NCBI GenBank assembly: GCA_036365515.1
Contig: CM070874.1
Coordinates: 22,146,709-22,210,708, forward strand
DNA length: 64,000 nt
DNA from: Torymus aiolomorphi
Lineage: Eukaryota > Arthropoda > Insecta > Hymenoptera > Torymidae
Direction: 5' to 3'
The notes beneath the pieces were generated by a model. That model worked only from the letters and a program-made list of their open reading frames with translations, made no database searches and had not been told where the DNA came from. A program made the translations under genes and the position numbers. Positions 49,348 through 60,058 of this stretch are shown here, one piece after another. Position 1 is the first letter of the stretch. Each line of letters starts with the position of its first letter.

Positions 49348-50163
49348 CCCTACTGAAAAAAACCACATGGGATCCCACATAGGATCCCACGTGGAATCCC
49401 ACACGAGATCTCACGTGTGAATTTGATATGGGATCCCATATGGCATCCCACGTTTGAACTCGAAGCATGAATTCCCACATGAAATCCCACAAGAGAGCCC
49501 ACATAGGATCTCATGTGGGATATCATGCGTTTAACTTGAGTACGGGATCTCATGCAGATATGGCGTAAAACTTTGAGTCCCCCATTGTGAGTAACGGGGA
49601 TATCAAAAACAAGGCAAGCCTTGTAATTAGGACTCTTCGTAAAGAGTTATTTGAACGGCTGGCTTACACGGCTTATATACTCGCGGCCATCCAGTGTATT
49701 CACAGAAAGCGCTATCGGAACGCCGCATTGCGGTGACAAAGCAGAACTTGTGATGGACGGCTCTTCATAAGTAAGCTTCGGCTATTTATCCGCTATGCGG
49801 TGCTTCGGTAGTGCTATCTGTGGATAAGTTGGACGGCCAAGAGTATATAAGGCGTGTAAGTCAACCGTTCAAATGACTCTTTGTGAAGCGTCCTAATTAC
49901 AAGGCTTGCCTTGTTTTTGATAACTCCGTTACTTACAATGGGGGACTCAAAGTTTTACGCCATATCTGCATGAGATCCCGTACTCAAGTTAAACGCATGA
50001 TATCCCACATGAGATCCCATGTGGGATCTCTTGTGGGATCTCATATGGGAATTCATGCTTCGAGTTTAAACGTGGGATGCCACATGGGATCCCATATCAA
50101 ATTCACACGTGGGATCTCGTGTGGGATTCCACGTGGGATCCCATGTGGTTTTTTTCAGTAGGG
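49348..50163. mobile_element. Foldback MITE with CCCTACTGAAAAA termini and GGGATCCCA arrays
   Basis: Ends are CCCTACTGAAAAAAACCACA and the exact inverse. TG flanks both sides (49346-49347 and 50164-50165), a 2-bp duplication confirmed by comparison with uninterrupted LINE-1. It is almost perfectly palindromic over 816 bp, centred near 49755. The subterminal 220 bp on each side contain about a dozen variants of CATGGGATCCCACRT, each itself palindromic. The interior has a GGCAAGCCTTGTAATTAGGA block but no coding capacity. It shares only its outer 13 bp with the element at 6719-7415. Confidence 0.92.
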
Positions 50164-51388
50164 TGACCCCGTCCAGGCCGGATTTCGCAAGTACCACAGC
50201 ACGCAGACGGCACTTCTCAAGATAACCGACGATATACGTATAGGCATCGACAACAGACAACTGACGTTCGACTTCAGCAAAGCCTTCGACACCATCTCAC
50301 CAACAGCGCTTCTGCGTAAGCTCTGTCGGCTGGGGTTCTCCAGGGCAGCTCTCCTGTGGATTCAATCATATCTGAAAGGACGTACCCAGATGGTCACCTC
50401 AAATAGCAAAGGTAACTCTGACTGGTTAGAAACCAATCTGGGAGTTCCACAGGGATCTGTCCTGGGTCCACTGCTTTTTTGTCTCTACGTTAACGACTTA
50501 CGTGACGTACTTGACGGTAATACTATCAGACATATATTTTACGCAGATGACCTTCAAATCTACTTACACACGACAAAAGACGAAATTCTGGAGGGTATTG
50601 ATCGGCTGTCCCATGCGGCGCAAATGGTGGCTGAATGGGCGGCGAACTCGGGCCTGCACCTCAATGCTGGTAAGACCAAAGCCATTGTATTCGGCTCCAG
50701 GGTAGGAGTTAATCATATAAACTCATTAGATCTGCCAGGTATTGGTGTGCGGCCTGGAGAACGCATCCCGTTCAGTAGCGAAGTTGCGAGTCTCGGTGTT
50801 ACACTGGATAGTCAATTAACATGGAAACCGCACATTGACCAACTCACAAAGAAAGTCAATAAAGCCCTATACAGTTTGCGGTTTATTAGGGCGTGTACCA
50901 TCGAGATTCTCCGCAAAAGATTAGTCGACTCCCTAGTTCAACCCCACCTTGACTACTGTACGGTGGTCTACTTGGACGCGTCTGACGAACAGCGAGCGAG
51001 AGTGCAAAGATTGAGCAATTCATGTGTGAGGTACGTTACTGGGGCTAGGAGGGATGAGCATATCACCCCCTACTTGAGACGTCTGGGCTGGCTCCGTATG
51101 GACTCACGCAGATTCTACTTCGCAGCCCTGCTACTATATAAAATAATTCGGATGCGTGAGCCCAGTTACTTGGGTGCCTTTTTTACGGTGCACAAGCCTA
51201 GGCCAACAAGCAGGGGAGTGCAGCCGGAGCTTGCTTTCCCTGCCTTGAACTATAAGACGGGTAATAGAGCGTTTCTGGCTCAGGGTGCCCGCTTTTGGAA
51301 CTTCCTTCCCCCCTCCCTGCGCTACCTTCCATCACTTTCATCATTCAAGAGGGATGTGCGCCAACACCTGCTTGATCTCGACGCCTAG
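50164..51388 (+). pseudogene. LINE-2 ORF2, reverse transcriptase and C-terminal domain
   Basis: Continues after the foldback in one open frame: DPVQAGFRKYHSTQTALLKI, TFDFSKAFDTISPTALLRKL, NLGVPQGSVLGPLLF, HIFYADDLQIYLHTTK (intact YADD catalytic box), GLHLNAGKTKAIVFGSR and LGVTLDSQLTWKPHI. It ends with the C-terminal LDYCTVVYLDASDEQRARV, YVTGARRDEHIT and FLPPSLRYLPSLSSFKRDVR. Relative to LINE-1 and LINE-3, about four residues are missing before FDFSKAFD (LTLLLLFDF becomes LTFDF), which may damage the palm. The 3' UTR (51389-51791) has several CTGTGATATTTT repeats. Confidence 0.93.
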
Positions 51389-51791
51389 CCTCTCTATAAG
51401 GATGCTTAGAGCTGCCAGTGCGGGGACCTTTATCTAGTTTAGTATTAGACTGCGGATTAACTTTGATCTGTGATATTTTGACTAAGCGGCTGTGATACCT
51501 TACTGTGATATTTTATGAAATGGTTAATGTATTATTATAACTGTAATATTTTCCTTTTAGCGTATAGTACCAGCTGTGATATTTTCTCTATTTTTATTTA
51601 TTTATTTTGTTTTAATGAAGGGTCCTCATGATTTTTAATGATTTTTATGTATTTTATTTTTATTTTATCATATGGTTCTTTTTTATTATTTTTTTATCGT
51701 ATTCTTTTTTTGTACTATTCAGATTGTATTATTGTAAATTATGCTCTGCATAAATTTTGTATTTAATGTTTTGCCGCGAAGGCAAATAAAA

Positions 51792-51792
51792 T

Positions 51793-51862
<70 letters not shown>
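51792..51862. repeat. (CT)n: 3' tail of LINE-2
   Basis: 71 bp of CT directly after GGCAAATAAAATG, the LINE 3' end. Confidence 0.95.
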
Positions 51863-51866
<4 letters not shown>

Positions 51867-52103
51867 CCAATCTCTTTCAAGTCAAGCTCTCTTAAAAAAC
51901 CTTTATAAGAACATAAATATTATTTTTGAACAATCAATACATCCTTTAAAATAGAATGTCTCTTAATAGAAAAAATCCTAAGATTTTCTATTTTCATGAA
52001 TTTAGGAATATAACTTTCTACGAAAGTATGCGATAAGGCAGGTATCTTTGTTTTTGTATTCTAAAAAATCATAATCTGAAAAATTATAATATATAATAAA
52101 TCT

Positions 52104-52150
<47 letters not shown>

Positions 52151-52400
52151 CTCTCTGAAGTCAAGCTCTCTAAAAAGCTTTTATAAAAACTTTTATAAGA
52201 AATATTATTTTTGAACAATCAATACATCCTTTAAAAACAGAATATCTCTTAATAGAAAAACTCCTTAGATTTTTATTTTTATGAATTTAGGAGTATAACT
52301 TTCTACGAAAGTATACGATAAGGCAAGTATCTTTGTTTTTGTAATTTGAAAAGCCATAATATATATTAAATTTATTCTTATAAATATCCATGTGTTATGA
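51863..52400 (+). repeat. Two-copy tandem duplication (~278 bp) containing (CT)n
   Basis: TCAAGTCAAGCTCTCT (51878) and TGAAGTCAAGCTCTCT (52156) start blocks that match through TATTATTTTTGAACAATCAA and ATAACTTTCTACGAAAGTAT. The second copy is preceded by a CT tract (52106-52147). The first is preceded by the LINE-2 tail. The ancestral unit therefore probably began with (CT)n and LINE-2 entered the first tract. Confidence 0.85.
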
Positions 52401-52841
52401 TAGATATATACTGTCACCTATAACAAATAATATTTATATGATTTAAAAAAAATCAAATTCCGAAAAAGTCTCTTACTTCTACAAGTCAATATATACTCAA
52501 CAAATGTACATTCACATGGTTCACTACAAATCAAACGAAAGAAAGTTGTGATATCAATAATCGATAGTCAAGTAATGCAACTAACTCTCTCCAAAACAAG
52601 TGTATGAGTTTCCCAAAATGTATTAAAAATTTACCATCATTCTATACAAATCAAACACAAGAAAGTATTGAAATCAGTTGTAGTTGATTTATCGGAGTTG
52701 TAGTTGATTTATCGGAGACGACAATCGACCGATCCGATATCAACATGATTAATCGATACAAAAGTTCGTTTGTTTGGTGTAGCCAATGTATTGTTATTTG
52801 CAATAGGATCGACCAACATGTTTAATTGATATTGTTTACTA
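52401..52841. other. Unassigned AT-rich sequence
   Basis: No gene. A short direct repeat (GTTGTAGTTGATTTATCGGA at 52676 and 52695) precedes the hammerhead-like motif. Confidence 0.5.
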
Positions 52842-52885
52842 TGCCCTGAAGAGGGGAGTATATAAACGCTCCCGAAACATTGGCA
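52842..52885 (+). ncRNA. Candidate hammerhead ribozyme (Penelope-type)
   Basis: TGCC, CTGAAGA, GGGGAG, a loop, CTCCC, GAAA, CATT, GGCA. The core CUGANGA and GAAA are exact. Helix I pairs UGCC with GGCA (4 bp) directly on both sides. Helix II pairs GGGG with UCCC, or GGGAG with CUCCC if one G is bulged. Helix III is minimal (ACAU, one change from palindromic ACGU), as described for ribozymes of Penelope-like elements, which may act as dimers. The C-A mismatch in helix III could weaken cleavage. No Penelope reverse transcriptase is seen nearby. Confidence 0.42.
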
Positions 52886-53279
52886 ATAAAGCAATAATAA
52901 TTTTTTACAACTATTGGTTCGTTTGATGTCCGCTACCTTAATAAAATACATACACCACGAACGTACACTCTATAGTATATAACTATAGTATTGAGATCAA
53001 TTTATTATAGTCAAGTAATCGTAACTTACCTTGACTGACATAATATAGTAATTTTCGTACCTTGACCAGAAAGTTAAATTTAACTAACGTCTGTTTTTTA
53101 TTTTTACAAGTCACAAGAATTTTTTCAGATTTTTATTTCTACAAGTTACAAGAATTGCTTCCTTTTAGAGGAAGCTTTGTGATAGTAACTTTTTGAGTTG
53201 TTGAAAAAACATGTTATAATTGTTTTTCGAGGTGTTAGGAATCAAAATACATGATTTTTTAAAAATATCTGTATGGACG
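52886..53279. other. Unassigned AT-rich sequence
   Basis: Follows the hammerhead-like motif; no coding sequence recognised. Confidence 0.5.
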
Positions 53280-53306
53280 TATGTGTGTGTCTGTATGTGT
53301 ATGTGT

Positions 53307-53345
<39 letters not shown>
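53280..53345. repeat. (TG)n-rich microsatellite, interrupted
   Basis: TG repeats with TATG and TA interruptions, followed by TACTCGATCGATTTTAACCG, which resembles the reverse complement of the flank of the 36850 (CA)n. Confidence 0.9.
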
Positions 53346-53479
53346 ACGCCTGGATCTTAGCTTCTACTCGATCGATTTTAACCGGACACGTCTCATTTTT
53401 TTGTTTTTCATTTGTGTGATGACGGGTCAAAAATTTGTTTTTTGATTCGCCGATGCGTTTTTGTTTCATTTCGAATTTT

Positions 53480-54640
53480 CGATTTTCTCAAAATTGATTT
53501 TTGCTTTTTTTTTAATGATAAGATCGAGATATTTGAATCCAATGGATAGCATTCGAAGAACATAAAATACATATATTTTCTAAAAAAGAATTTCTCTAGC
53601 TCTCATGTTTCTTTCGTTATTAACAAAAACGTGTTTTTTTTTTTTTTTTAAAGCTTGTAACTCCTAAACTAGACGGTCAATTTTTTTGAAAGAAATCACG
53701 ATTATGCCGAATATAAATAACTATAATCTGTAAAAATTTGAATCCACTTTGTCGATTAGTTTTTAAGAAAAATATTGAAATATAAAAAAAATGAGTTTTA
53801 TAAGTCGAATGATTACGGGAGTAAAATTGACATAATCGGTTCGAAATTCGTTGTAGACGTAGATTTTGGATAGCTCTCGTCGAGTTCTTTGCGCAAAATA
53901 ATTAGTCTAGAAATTTCAGAAATATTTAAGGTTAAAATTTTTTTAACCTTTTTTTTCAAATCGTAATTTCTGGAGTGTCAGCTCCACGTATTAGCTCCAA
54001 ATTTATAGAAAATTTTATATGTGATTTAAATAATATGTATGCGAGTTTTCATCTAGATCGTACAATTATTTTTTGAGATATTTGATTTTGAAAATTTTCG
54101 TATGTTACAAAGTCATTTTCTTTGTCGCATGATAACTAGAGAAATCAAAAATTGGTTTAATCATGTTGAAATTTTGTGGAGATGTAGAGTTTATATATTA
54201 TCGTATAAGTCCTTTAGGTAAAAGAACTATCTCATGATTTTTAGAGATATTTAAGGCTAAAATCTTTTTACGGTTTTTTTCAAAATCGTAATTTCTCAAA
54301 GATGACTTCATGTATCAGCTTGAAATTTATATACTATTTTGTATGCCATATAGGCACTACCTGTGTAAAATTTAATTGAGATTATATGGTTATTTTTTGA
54401 GATGATTGATATTTAAAATTTTAGTTTTTTTTATAAAATTACTTTGTGGTCGCACAATATAACTACATTAAAATTGTTTTAATTTCTTTCATATTTGGTG
54501 GAGATGTAGAGTTTGTATATTATTTATTAGAAGAATTCTTATGGTAAATGAATTCTTTTATGAATTTCAAATATATTTGTGGTTAAAACTATTTTAGCCC
54601 TCTTTTAAAATCGTAATTATTTGGGAACGCATTTATGTTT
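53480..54640 (+). repeat. ~320-bp AT-rich tandem family, locus 2
   Basis: About three degenerate copies. ATATTTAAGGTTAAAAT (53923), ATATTTAAGGCTAAAATC (54247) and a weaker ATATATTTGTGGTTAAAAC (54567) are 320-324 bp apart. GGAGATGTAGAGTTT (54178 and 54499) marks another point of the unit. The reverse complement matches 36140-36790. Both loci lie beside a CA/TG microsatellite. Confidence 0.75.
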
Positions 54641-54960
54641 AATAGAAAGTGAAAATGACATGCGCTATGCGTGCCTGTTGCGTACCCGCTTTTGTTTTTT
54701 AATAACCATTTATTATTTTTAAGGATAGAACCTTTTTCTTACATCGGAAATTCCAGAAAGAGCACACAAATACGGACAGGCATACTACTAGAGATAAGTA
54801 CCCTATGTGTGAAATTTCCCAAAGAAAATATAACGTGAAGTGAAGAATATTTAGTCATTTTAAAAGTTTTGATGATAATATTACAATCAATTATGTTATT
54901 TATTTTTCACAAATAATTTAAAAAGAAAATCATATCTATTATTTTATTCATATTTTATAC
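54641..54960. other. Unassigned AT-rich sequence
   Basis: Nothing recognised; it borders the LTR of gypsy element 2. Without the other LTR no target duplication can be checked. Confidence 0.5.
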
Positions 54961-56228
54961 TGTAATGGGATGGCTGATGGGGGAAAATCCTAAAAAGCCA
55001 CAGGCCAGAGATGCCCTAGAACACGGTGCCGCGGGTCAGACTAAAATGAATTGTCTGGGGATCAGCTCCTGAAATCCCGAAAACAACGCAAAGAACGCAC
55101 GCGATCTTCGTTTTCCAACTTATTGGATTACTGAGTGAAAAGTGCGCGCTCGAAGAGTAAAGCGTGCGGCCGCTATGCTCAGATATGAAAATGACCGGCG
55201 GAATCGTTTGCCCGCGGAGGCGGCAGTATCCGGGAGAAGGACGGGTTGTAATGAACAACGCGACGAGTAACGAGATATTACAGTATATTATCACAAAAGG
55301 GTTTATACAACCACCGCGCAAGTGCTGTTAAAACAATAAGTTAGTTCACGTGCGACGGTTGACGTTTAAACGCGCTAACGATAGAGCGCGCGGTGAAGCT
55401 GCTATTCTCGCGCGCGGTGTTAAGTACGGCGGGCTTACACGCACCCGCACGTATACGGCACAGGAAGCTTGCACGGGACGATTTCCGTGCTGGGCTTTAC
55501 AATAAACACGCGAGAAAAGAGCAGAAATCAATTGTATTAAAATTGTGCTCTTACTGACATATTATAAATAAGTATATACTGTATGACGTGTTTACTGCAA
55601 TTTCATGCAAGTAGGCGATTTACTCTGATATTGAGTATCTGAAACAATTTGTGATGGACCTTAAACAAAAATCGTTATGTTGTGTTCACTGTTTTCTAAC
55701 TATATTTTTTTTCTTTTTTTCTAAGTATTGTATTGCGTGACCACCAAAAAATTTTATACTGTGTTCGCTGACTAGTTTACTTTATATATTAAGTATTGTA
55801 CTGCGTGACTTTGTCAACACTGTTTGTTTTTATATTGTATTTTATATTTTTGCAGCTGAGGTGTATAAAAAGGCTATCTATCTATCTATCTATCTATCTC
55901 ACTCACACGTACACTGGTCGCCGCCTCCACTCCTATCACCAACGGTGTATATAAAAAAGGACAGCGCGGGCGCGATAAAACTTGAGAGAGTGACCACACG
56001 ATGTGTACCGCACGGTAGCTTACATGAAGATGGCTGCCGTGATCGCGAAAAGTAATGAGAAGTTTCGCGACGGATGACGGGCATATTACGCATTCCGAGA
56101 CGGATTTGATACGCGCGGGGCGCAAGCACGCTAGCGCAGGGGCCTCCTTTCGGCTGCGCCGGAGTTGCGCGCAGGCGCTCACTGCCTTTGCGCGACAGGT
56201 TTAAATCGCGACTGATGTAAGCGTTATA
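54961..56228 (-). repeat. Probable 3' LTR of gypsy element 2
   Basis: Begins TGTAATGGGATGG and ends GCGTTATA, directly before a polypurine tract (minus strand), like TGTAACGGAG...CCGTTACA of gypsy element 1. About 1,268 bp, GC-rich near its outer thirds, containing a (CTAT)n run (55874-55900). No second copy is in the window, so the left boundary is inferred from the terminus only. Open frames here are not supported as genes. Confidence 0.6.
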
Positions 56229-56237
56229 CCCCCCGTC
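56229..56237 (-). other. Polypurine tract of gypsy element 2
   Basis: On the minus strand GACGGGGGG abuts the presumed LTR start TATAACGC, the same arrangement as 9997-10006. Confidence 0.65.
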
Positions 56238-56419
56238 AGACGCTGCTTAGGGGACCTGCGAGCAGCTCTGCCATCCATGGCGGTTGTCGTACCTACAAAT
56301 ATGGTGGTAAGGTTTAGGAGGAGGTTCGAAACGGAAATAGGGAAGAATCGGAGTCGCTGTTCCGTAAGTCGCGTTTTATTAAAAAAAAATAAAAAAAAAC
56401 AACGAAAAACTCTTCGGGG

Positions 56420-57384
56420 CTCCGTCCCTCTTTAGTTGAACCGGGAGTGAGTCCGGCGCCCCTTGTGACGAGTTTGATTGGGGCAGTGTTTGGACTTCTT
56501 CACCCCAAGCTCGCCACACATGAAGCACCGGGGGAGCGCGTTAGCGTCTAACTCTTCCCGGGCCGCCCGTTCTGCCTCCTGCTGGTATCGGCGCTGGGCC
56601 TCTTCCCGGGTCCAGCGCGCCTTCTCCTCTGTCGCTTGTCGTGCTCGCCTAACCTGTTCCATGCGCTCCCACGAATGAGACAGGTCAGTCTCTTCCACCT
56701 TCTGGAGGGCGGCGTGGCATTTCCTGGCGGCCGCAAGCTCTTTGCCCCGGCCTTGGGCCATTGCGACCTAGTGGCCGGCTTGCCGCTTGCCGGTCTTATC
56801 GTGGCACTGGAGAAAAGCATCCAGTACAGCCTGGGCGGCGTCCTCCGTTGTGCGCGAGGACTGGCCTAGGCGCCGCACTTCCTGTAGTGCCTGCACCACT
56901 GGGACCTAGGCCGCACCGATGCCATCCGTCGGCGCCCTTTCTGTGGCCTGGGTCGGAGCGTCTCCTTCCTCTACTCTTGCGGCCAGAACCGCGCCGGCGT
57001 CTTGTTCCGACGCGCATTACTGGGCTCGAGTCGCATCCTCTTCGTGTGCCCGGCATGCACCAGTCGGTATTGCTGGTGCCTCTTCTTGAAACTGGGCTCC
57101 GCTATTTTCCCGCTGCTCCTTCGGAGGACGAGGTCGCCGAAACGGGGTCGGACCTGCGCCTGCAGTGGCCGGCACCGATGTTCCCCACTTGGCTTCGACG
57201 CCTCTATCTTCTCGATCACGGCGGTGGAGGACTCTTCTACTGGCTGGGGCGCGAGATTTACCGCATCAATACCCTCCACCACCTGCTCCAAGAAGTCGAT
57301 GATGGCGGGGTCTGGTTGACACTGGATTAATCCAGCGATCATCTGCTTCGCCGTCTCCGCTACCTCTGGAGTCAGGCCGGGCAT
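56420..57384 (-). pseudogene. Gypsy element 2 3' ORF region with zinc knuckle
   Basis: Read from 57384 downward: a first frame (57384-56971, 137 codons) starting MPGLTPEVAETAKQMIAGLI, helical then basic. It is followed by frames ending 56432 with RLGQSSRTTEDAAQAVLDAF, a stop near 56765, a long charged coiled coil (ARKCHAALQKVEETDL; RREEAQRRYQQEAE-like) and a zinc knuckle CFMCGELGVKKSKHCPN. It closes with a basic tail ending in RFN. The knuckle is of CCHC type but with altered spacing. The region lies between integrase and the polypurine tract, as in gypsy element 1 (10150-11124), to which it aligns at the knuckle. The likely role is nucleic-acid binding, Gag-like; an envelope function is not supported. 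Confidence 0.68.
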
Positions 57385-57575
57385 GTCCTACAACAAATTG
57401 ATCCCGAGGGGTAAGACTGAGGATCGGAAAGCAAGGACGAACACGGGTTAATACGGTCGACACAAGTTGGACGGCACAGTTATCGCTTTTTGGACGCTCG
57501 AGTTCGACGGGGACTGATCTGATCGGCTTCGACAGGTACGGGCTTCTTCTTCGAGCCCTTTGGCCTCCCTGGGCC

Positions 57576-58290
57576 TCACTTGGGCTCTGTTCGACCGGCC
57601 ACATGCATAGGCCGGCCGTCGCTCGAACGCTTTCCTGGCCTAACTAATAGCGCCATCTTACGAGGTAGACCGCACCTCTTAGCCGTTGCCCGAGACTGAA
57701 CATTGCCCTGGCTAACTGCGTTGCCCGCTGGCACGGTACGCTCCGCTGAAGGGTCCCTCGGTGGTAGCGACCAGGCTACGTCTGAACAGCTCTTGTTTAA
57801 GCTGTCGTTGGTCTCTTCTGCGGTGATGTACCACTTGAGCTGTTGCACATGGACGAGACGTATCGTCCGTCTATCCTCACATTGGATCTCATAGGTGTTT
57901 CCGCCTAGAATATTAACAATCGTGTGTGGCTCGGCGAACTTCGGGGCTAACTTGGCAGAAATTCCCTCAGCCGCTGAGGATGGTACTTATTCTTCTTCCA
58001 TATATGATCGCCTAGACAGAATTTTGGAGGTCGACGACGCCTCGACTGCCGTCCGATCGTGCAATTCGCAGTTTTTGGTGGTGCTGGGTTCGGCAGTGTT
58101 ATATGTGGACGCTAGCTCGCTAAATTTCTCATCCCAGTGTGCAGGCTTCTCTCCTTTAAGAATGCTTCCAAGGATGCATTCTTAAATTCAGTCCCGTCAT
58201 CGGAGAGAAACACCTCCAGGACTCCGAATCGCAGACATACTCGTTTGTTGAGTCCTTTTATTACCGATTTACCATCTGCTCGTTTTATTA
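57576..58290 (-). pseudogene. Gypsy element 2 integrase, partial
   Basis: Read from 58290 down: ADGKSVIKGLNKRVCLRFGV, VFLSDDGTEFKNASLEAFLK (second catalytic Asp present in SDDGTEF), then a deletion and frame break. The C-terminal module follows: LAPKFAEPHTIVNILGG, YEIQCEDRRTIRLVHVQQLK and WYITAEETND, running on to a basic stretch near 57600. The N-terminal part is cut off at about 58290, where LINE-3 begins; the rest of gypsy element 2 presumably lies beyond the right edge. 57385-57575 is linker sequence without a clear frame. Confidence 0.82.
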
Positions 58291-58822
58291 CTGTTATTAT
58301 ATTTATTGTAAATAGTGGTTTACAAATTTAAATAGCTGGTATACAAACATCCATAGATTAACAATCTCAAAACATCTTAGATAGCATCGAATATCGAGTC
58401 CAGACAAATAATACATCGTTACAATATCTTAAAATTAAAGCGCTTTTTTAAAATTACAAATTACAGTCAATGACTAATTTCAGATTCTTTCAGATTAATA
58501 CTGTTTTGAAATATTATAATCAGAGCTTAAAAATAAATAATACTGATTAGTAAGTCAAATAAAAAAAAATAGGGATATCACAGTTAATAATGTATAGTAA
58601 TCTAAAATGACTAGAAATTAGGTTGACTAGAATGTACAAGGTCCGGATGTTAAAACAGTAAAAATAAACATGTTAAAATATAAAATAATAAAATATATAT
58701 AAAATAAAATGAAACCACATTCACTCTCACCACTCGCGCTAATAAATACATTCATTCACATAAAACCGTGTATATGGGACGACACTAAATACATTAATAA
58801 AGATTTCCCATTTCGTGAGCGG

Positions 58823-60058
58823 CTAGTCGAGGCCAAGAAGATGCGCGTTCAGAGCCGTTTTAAACCTGCCGAGAGAAGAAAGGTTCCTTATCGCAGCAGG
58901 CAGGGAATTCCATAGGCGGGCACCTTGTACTCGGAAAGATTTATCTCCAGTTTTAGTGCCCAGGGGTACTGTTAATTCTTTAATTTCACCCCTAGCAGTG
59001 ACTCTGGGTACGTACCTAGAGAAGAGACTTTCTAGATAGTCCAGGTTATGCATACGCATGATTTTGTACATAAGTACAGCTATGAAATAGTGTCTCCTTG
59101 TATTAGTGCGCAGCCATCCCAAAGTTTGTCTATGAGATGAAATATGATCAAACCGCCTTATACCTAACACATATCTCACACAAGAATTTTGCAACCATTT
59201 TAGTCTTTCTCTTAATTCTTGAGATGCATCAAGAAAAACCATCGAGCAGTAATCTAGGTACGCGAACAGCAGCGCAGTGGCAAGGTGTTTGCGCAGAGTC
59301 TCGGTGGTGTATCGACGGAAGAAACGGAGGGCGTACATCAACCGATTGAACTTTTTCGTTACATTGTCTGCATGCGAATTCCATGATAAATTCGCATCTA
59401 ACACAACACCGAGACACGTGATGGTGTCTGAAAATTGCATGCAGGTTCCGTCTCCGAGATCAATCGTTTTCGGGGTAGTAGCAGAGTAGAATCTGTTCAC
59501 AAATTTCTTATCGCCAAAAACAATTGCCTTAGTTTTGGCCTTGTTAAGTTTGAGACTGGCACCCACAACCCAATCCGATACTGTAGTTGCAGATTTTTGC
59601 AGCACTCGTATTCCCACATCTAGATCCCCCGGTGCTACCTGCGTATAAATTTGCAAATCATCTGCATATAATAAATGCTTGGTACATATCGAATCAAGAG
59701 CGTCACGTATGTCGTTTATGTAAAGGCAAAACAACAAGGGTACCAGAACTGATGCCTGTGGAACCCCAAGATTCATGCTTAACCACGAGGACACACCTAG
59801 AGAGTTCGTGCAGACGCATTGGCGTCTATCAGTTAGGTAAAAGTTAATCCACGAGAGAGCAGCCCTGGAGAAACCTGCCAATTTCACCCGTTCGAGAAGA
59901 CGAGCTGGTAAAATTGTGTCGAATGCCTTACTAAAATCAAATAGTAAAAGTATCGTAACGTATTTCTTGTCGATGCCGAGTTTTATGTCTTCAGTCAGTT
60001 TTAAAAGTACCGTTTCGGTAGAATGGCGTCTCTTGAACCCAGTCTGCAAAGGGTCCAT
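58823..60058 (-). pseudogene. LINE-3 ORF2, reverse transcriptase and C-terminal domain
   Basis: 411 codons in one frame: MDPLQTGFKRRHSTETVLLK, LLLFDFSKAFDTILPARLL, NLGVPQASVLVPLLF, HLLYADDLQIYTQ (intact YADD), LKLNKAKTKAIVFGD, LGVVLDANLSWNSHA and the C-terminal LDYCSMVFLDASQELRERLK, RLWNSLPAAIRNLSSLGRFK. Two Gly of the canonical GVPQGSVLGP box are replaced (GVPQASVLVP), probably impairing activity. A frame break near 60050 separates it from the upstream part. The 3' UTR lies at 58291-58822. Confidence 0.93.

Larger units (their letters stand above)
47249..51862 (+). mobile_element. LINE-2: 5'-truncated non-LTR element between (CT)n tracts
   Basis: Same family as LINE-1, closely matching at nucleotide level from 47306 (ORF1 C-terminal part) to 51791 (3' UTR). 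The 5' side directly abuts a (CT)n (47249-47305) and the 3' end runs into a (CT)n (51792-51862) after GGCAAATAAAATG. It is truncated within ORF1. A foldback is inserted at 49348-50163. Both ORF2 halves are open with catalytic residues present, so this is the best preserved LINE here. Confidence 0.92.

Noticed and set aside
55016..56182. Open frames within the presumed gypsy element 2 LTR
   Set aside because: Position within an LTR, no motif, overlapping frames on both strands.
56761..57330. 189-codon plus-strand frame
   Set aside because: Antisense of the gypsy 3' ORF; GC-rich sequence is open in several frames and only the minus strand shows domain similarity.
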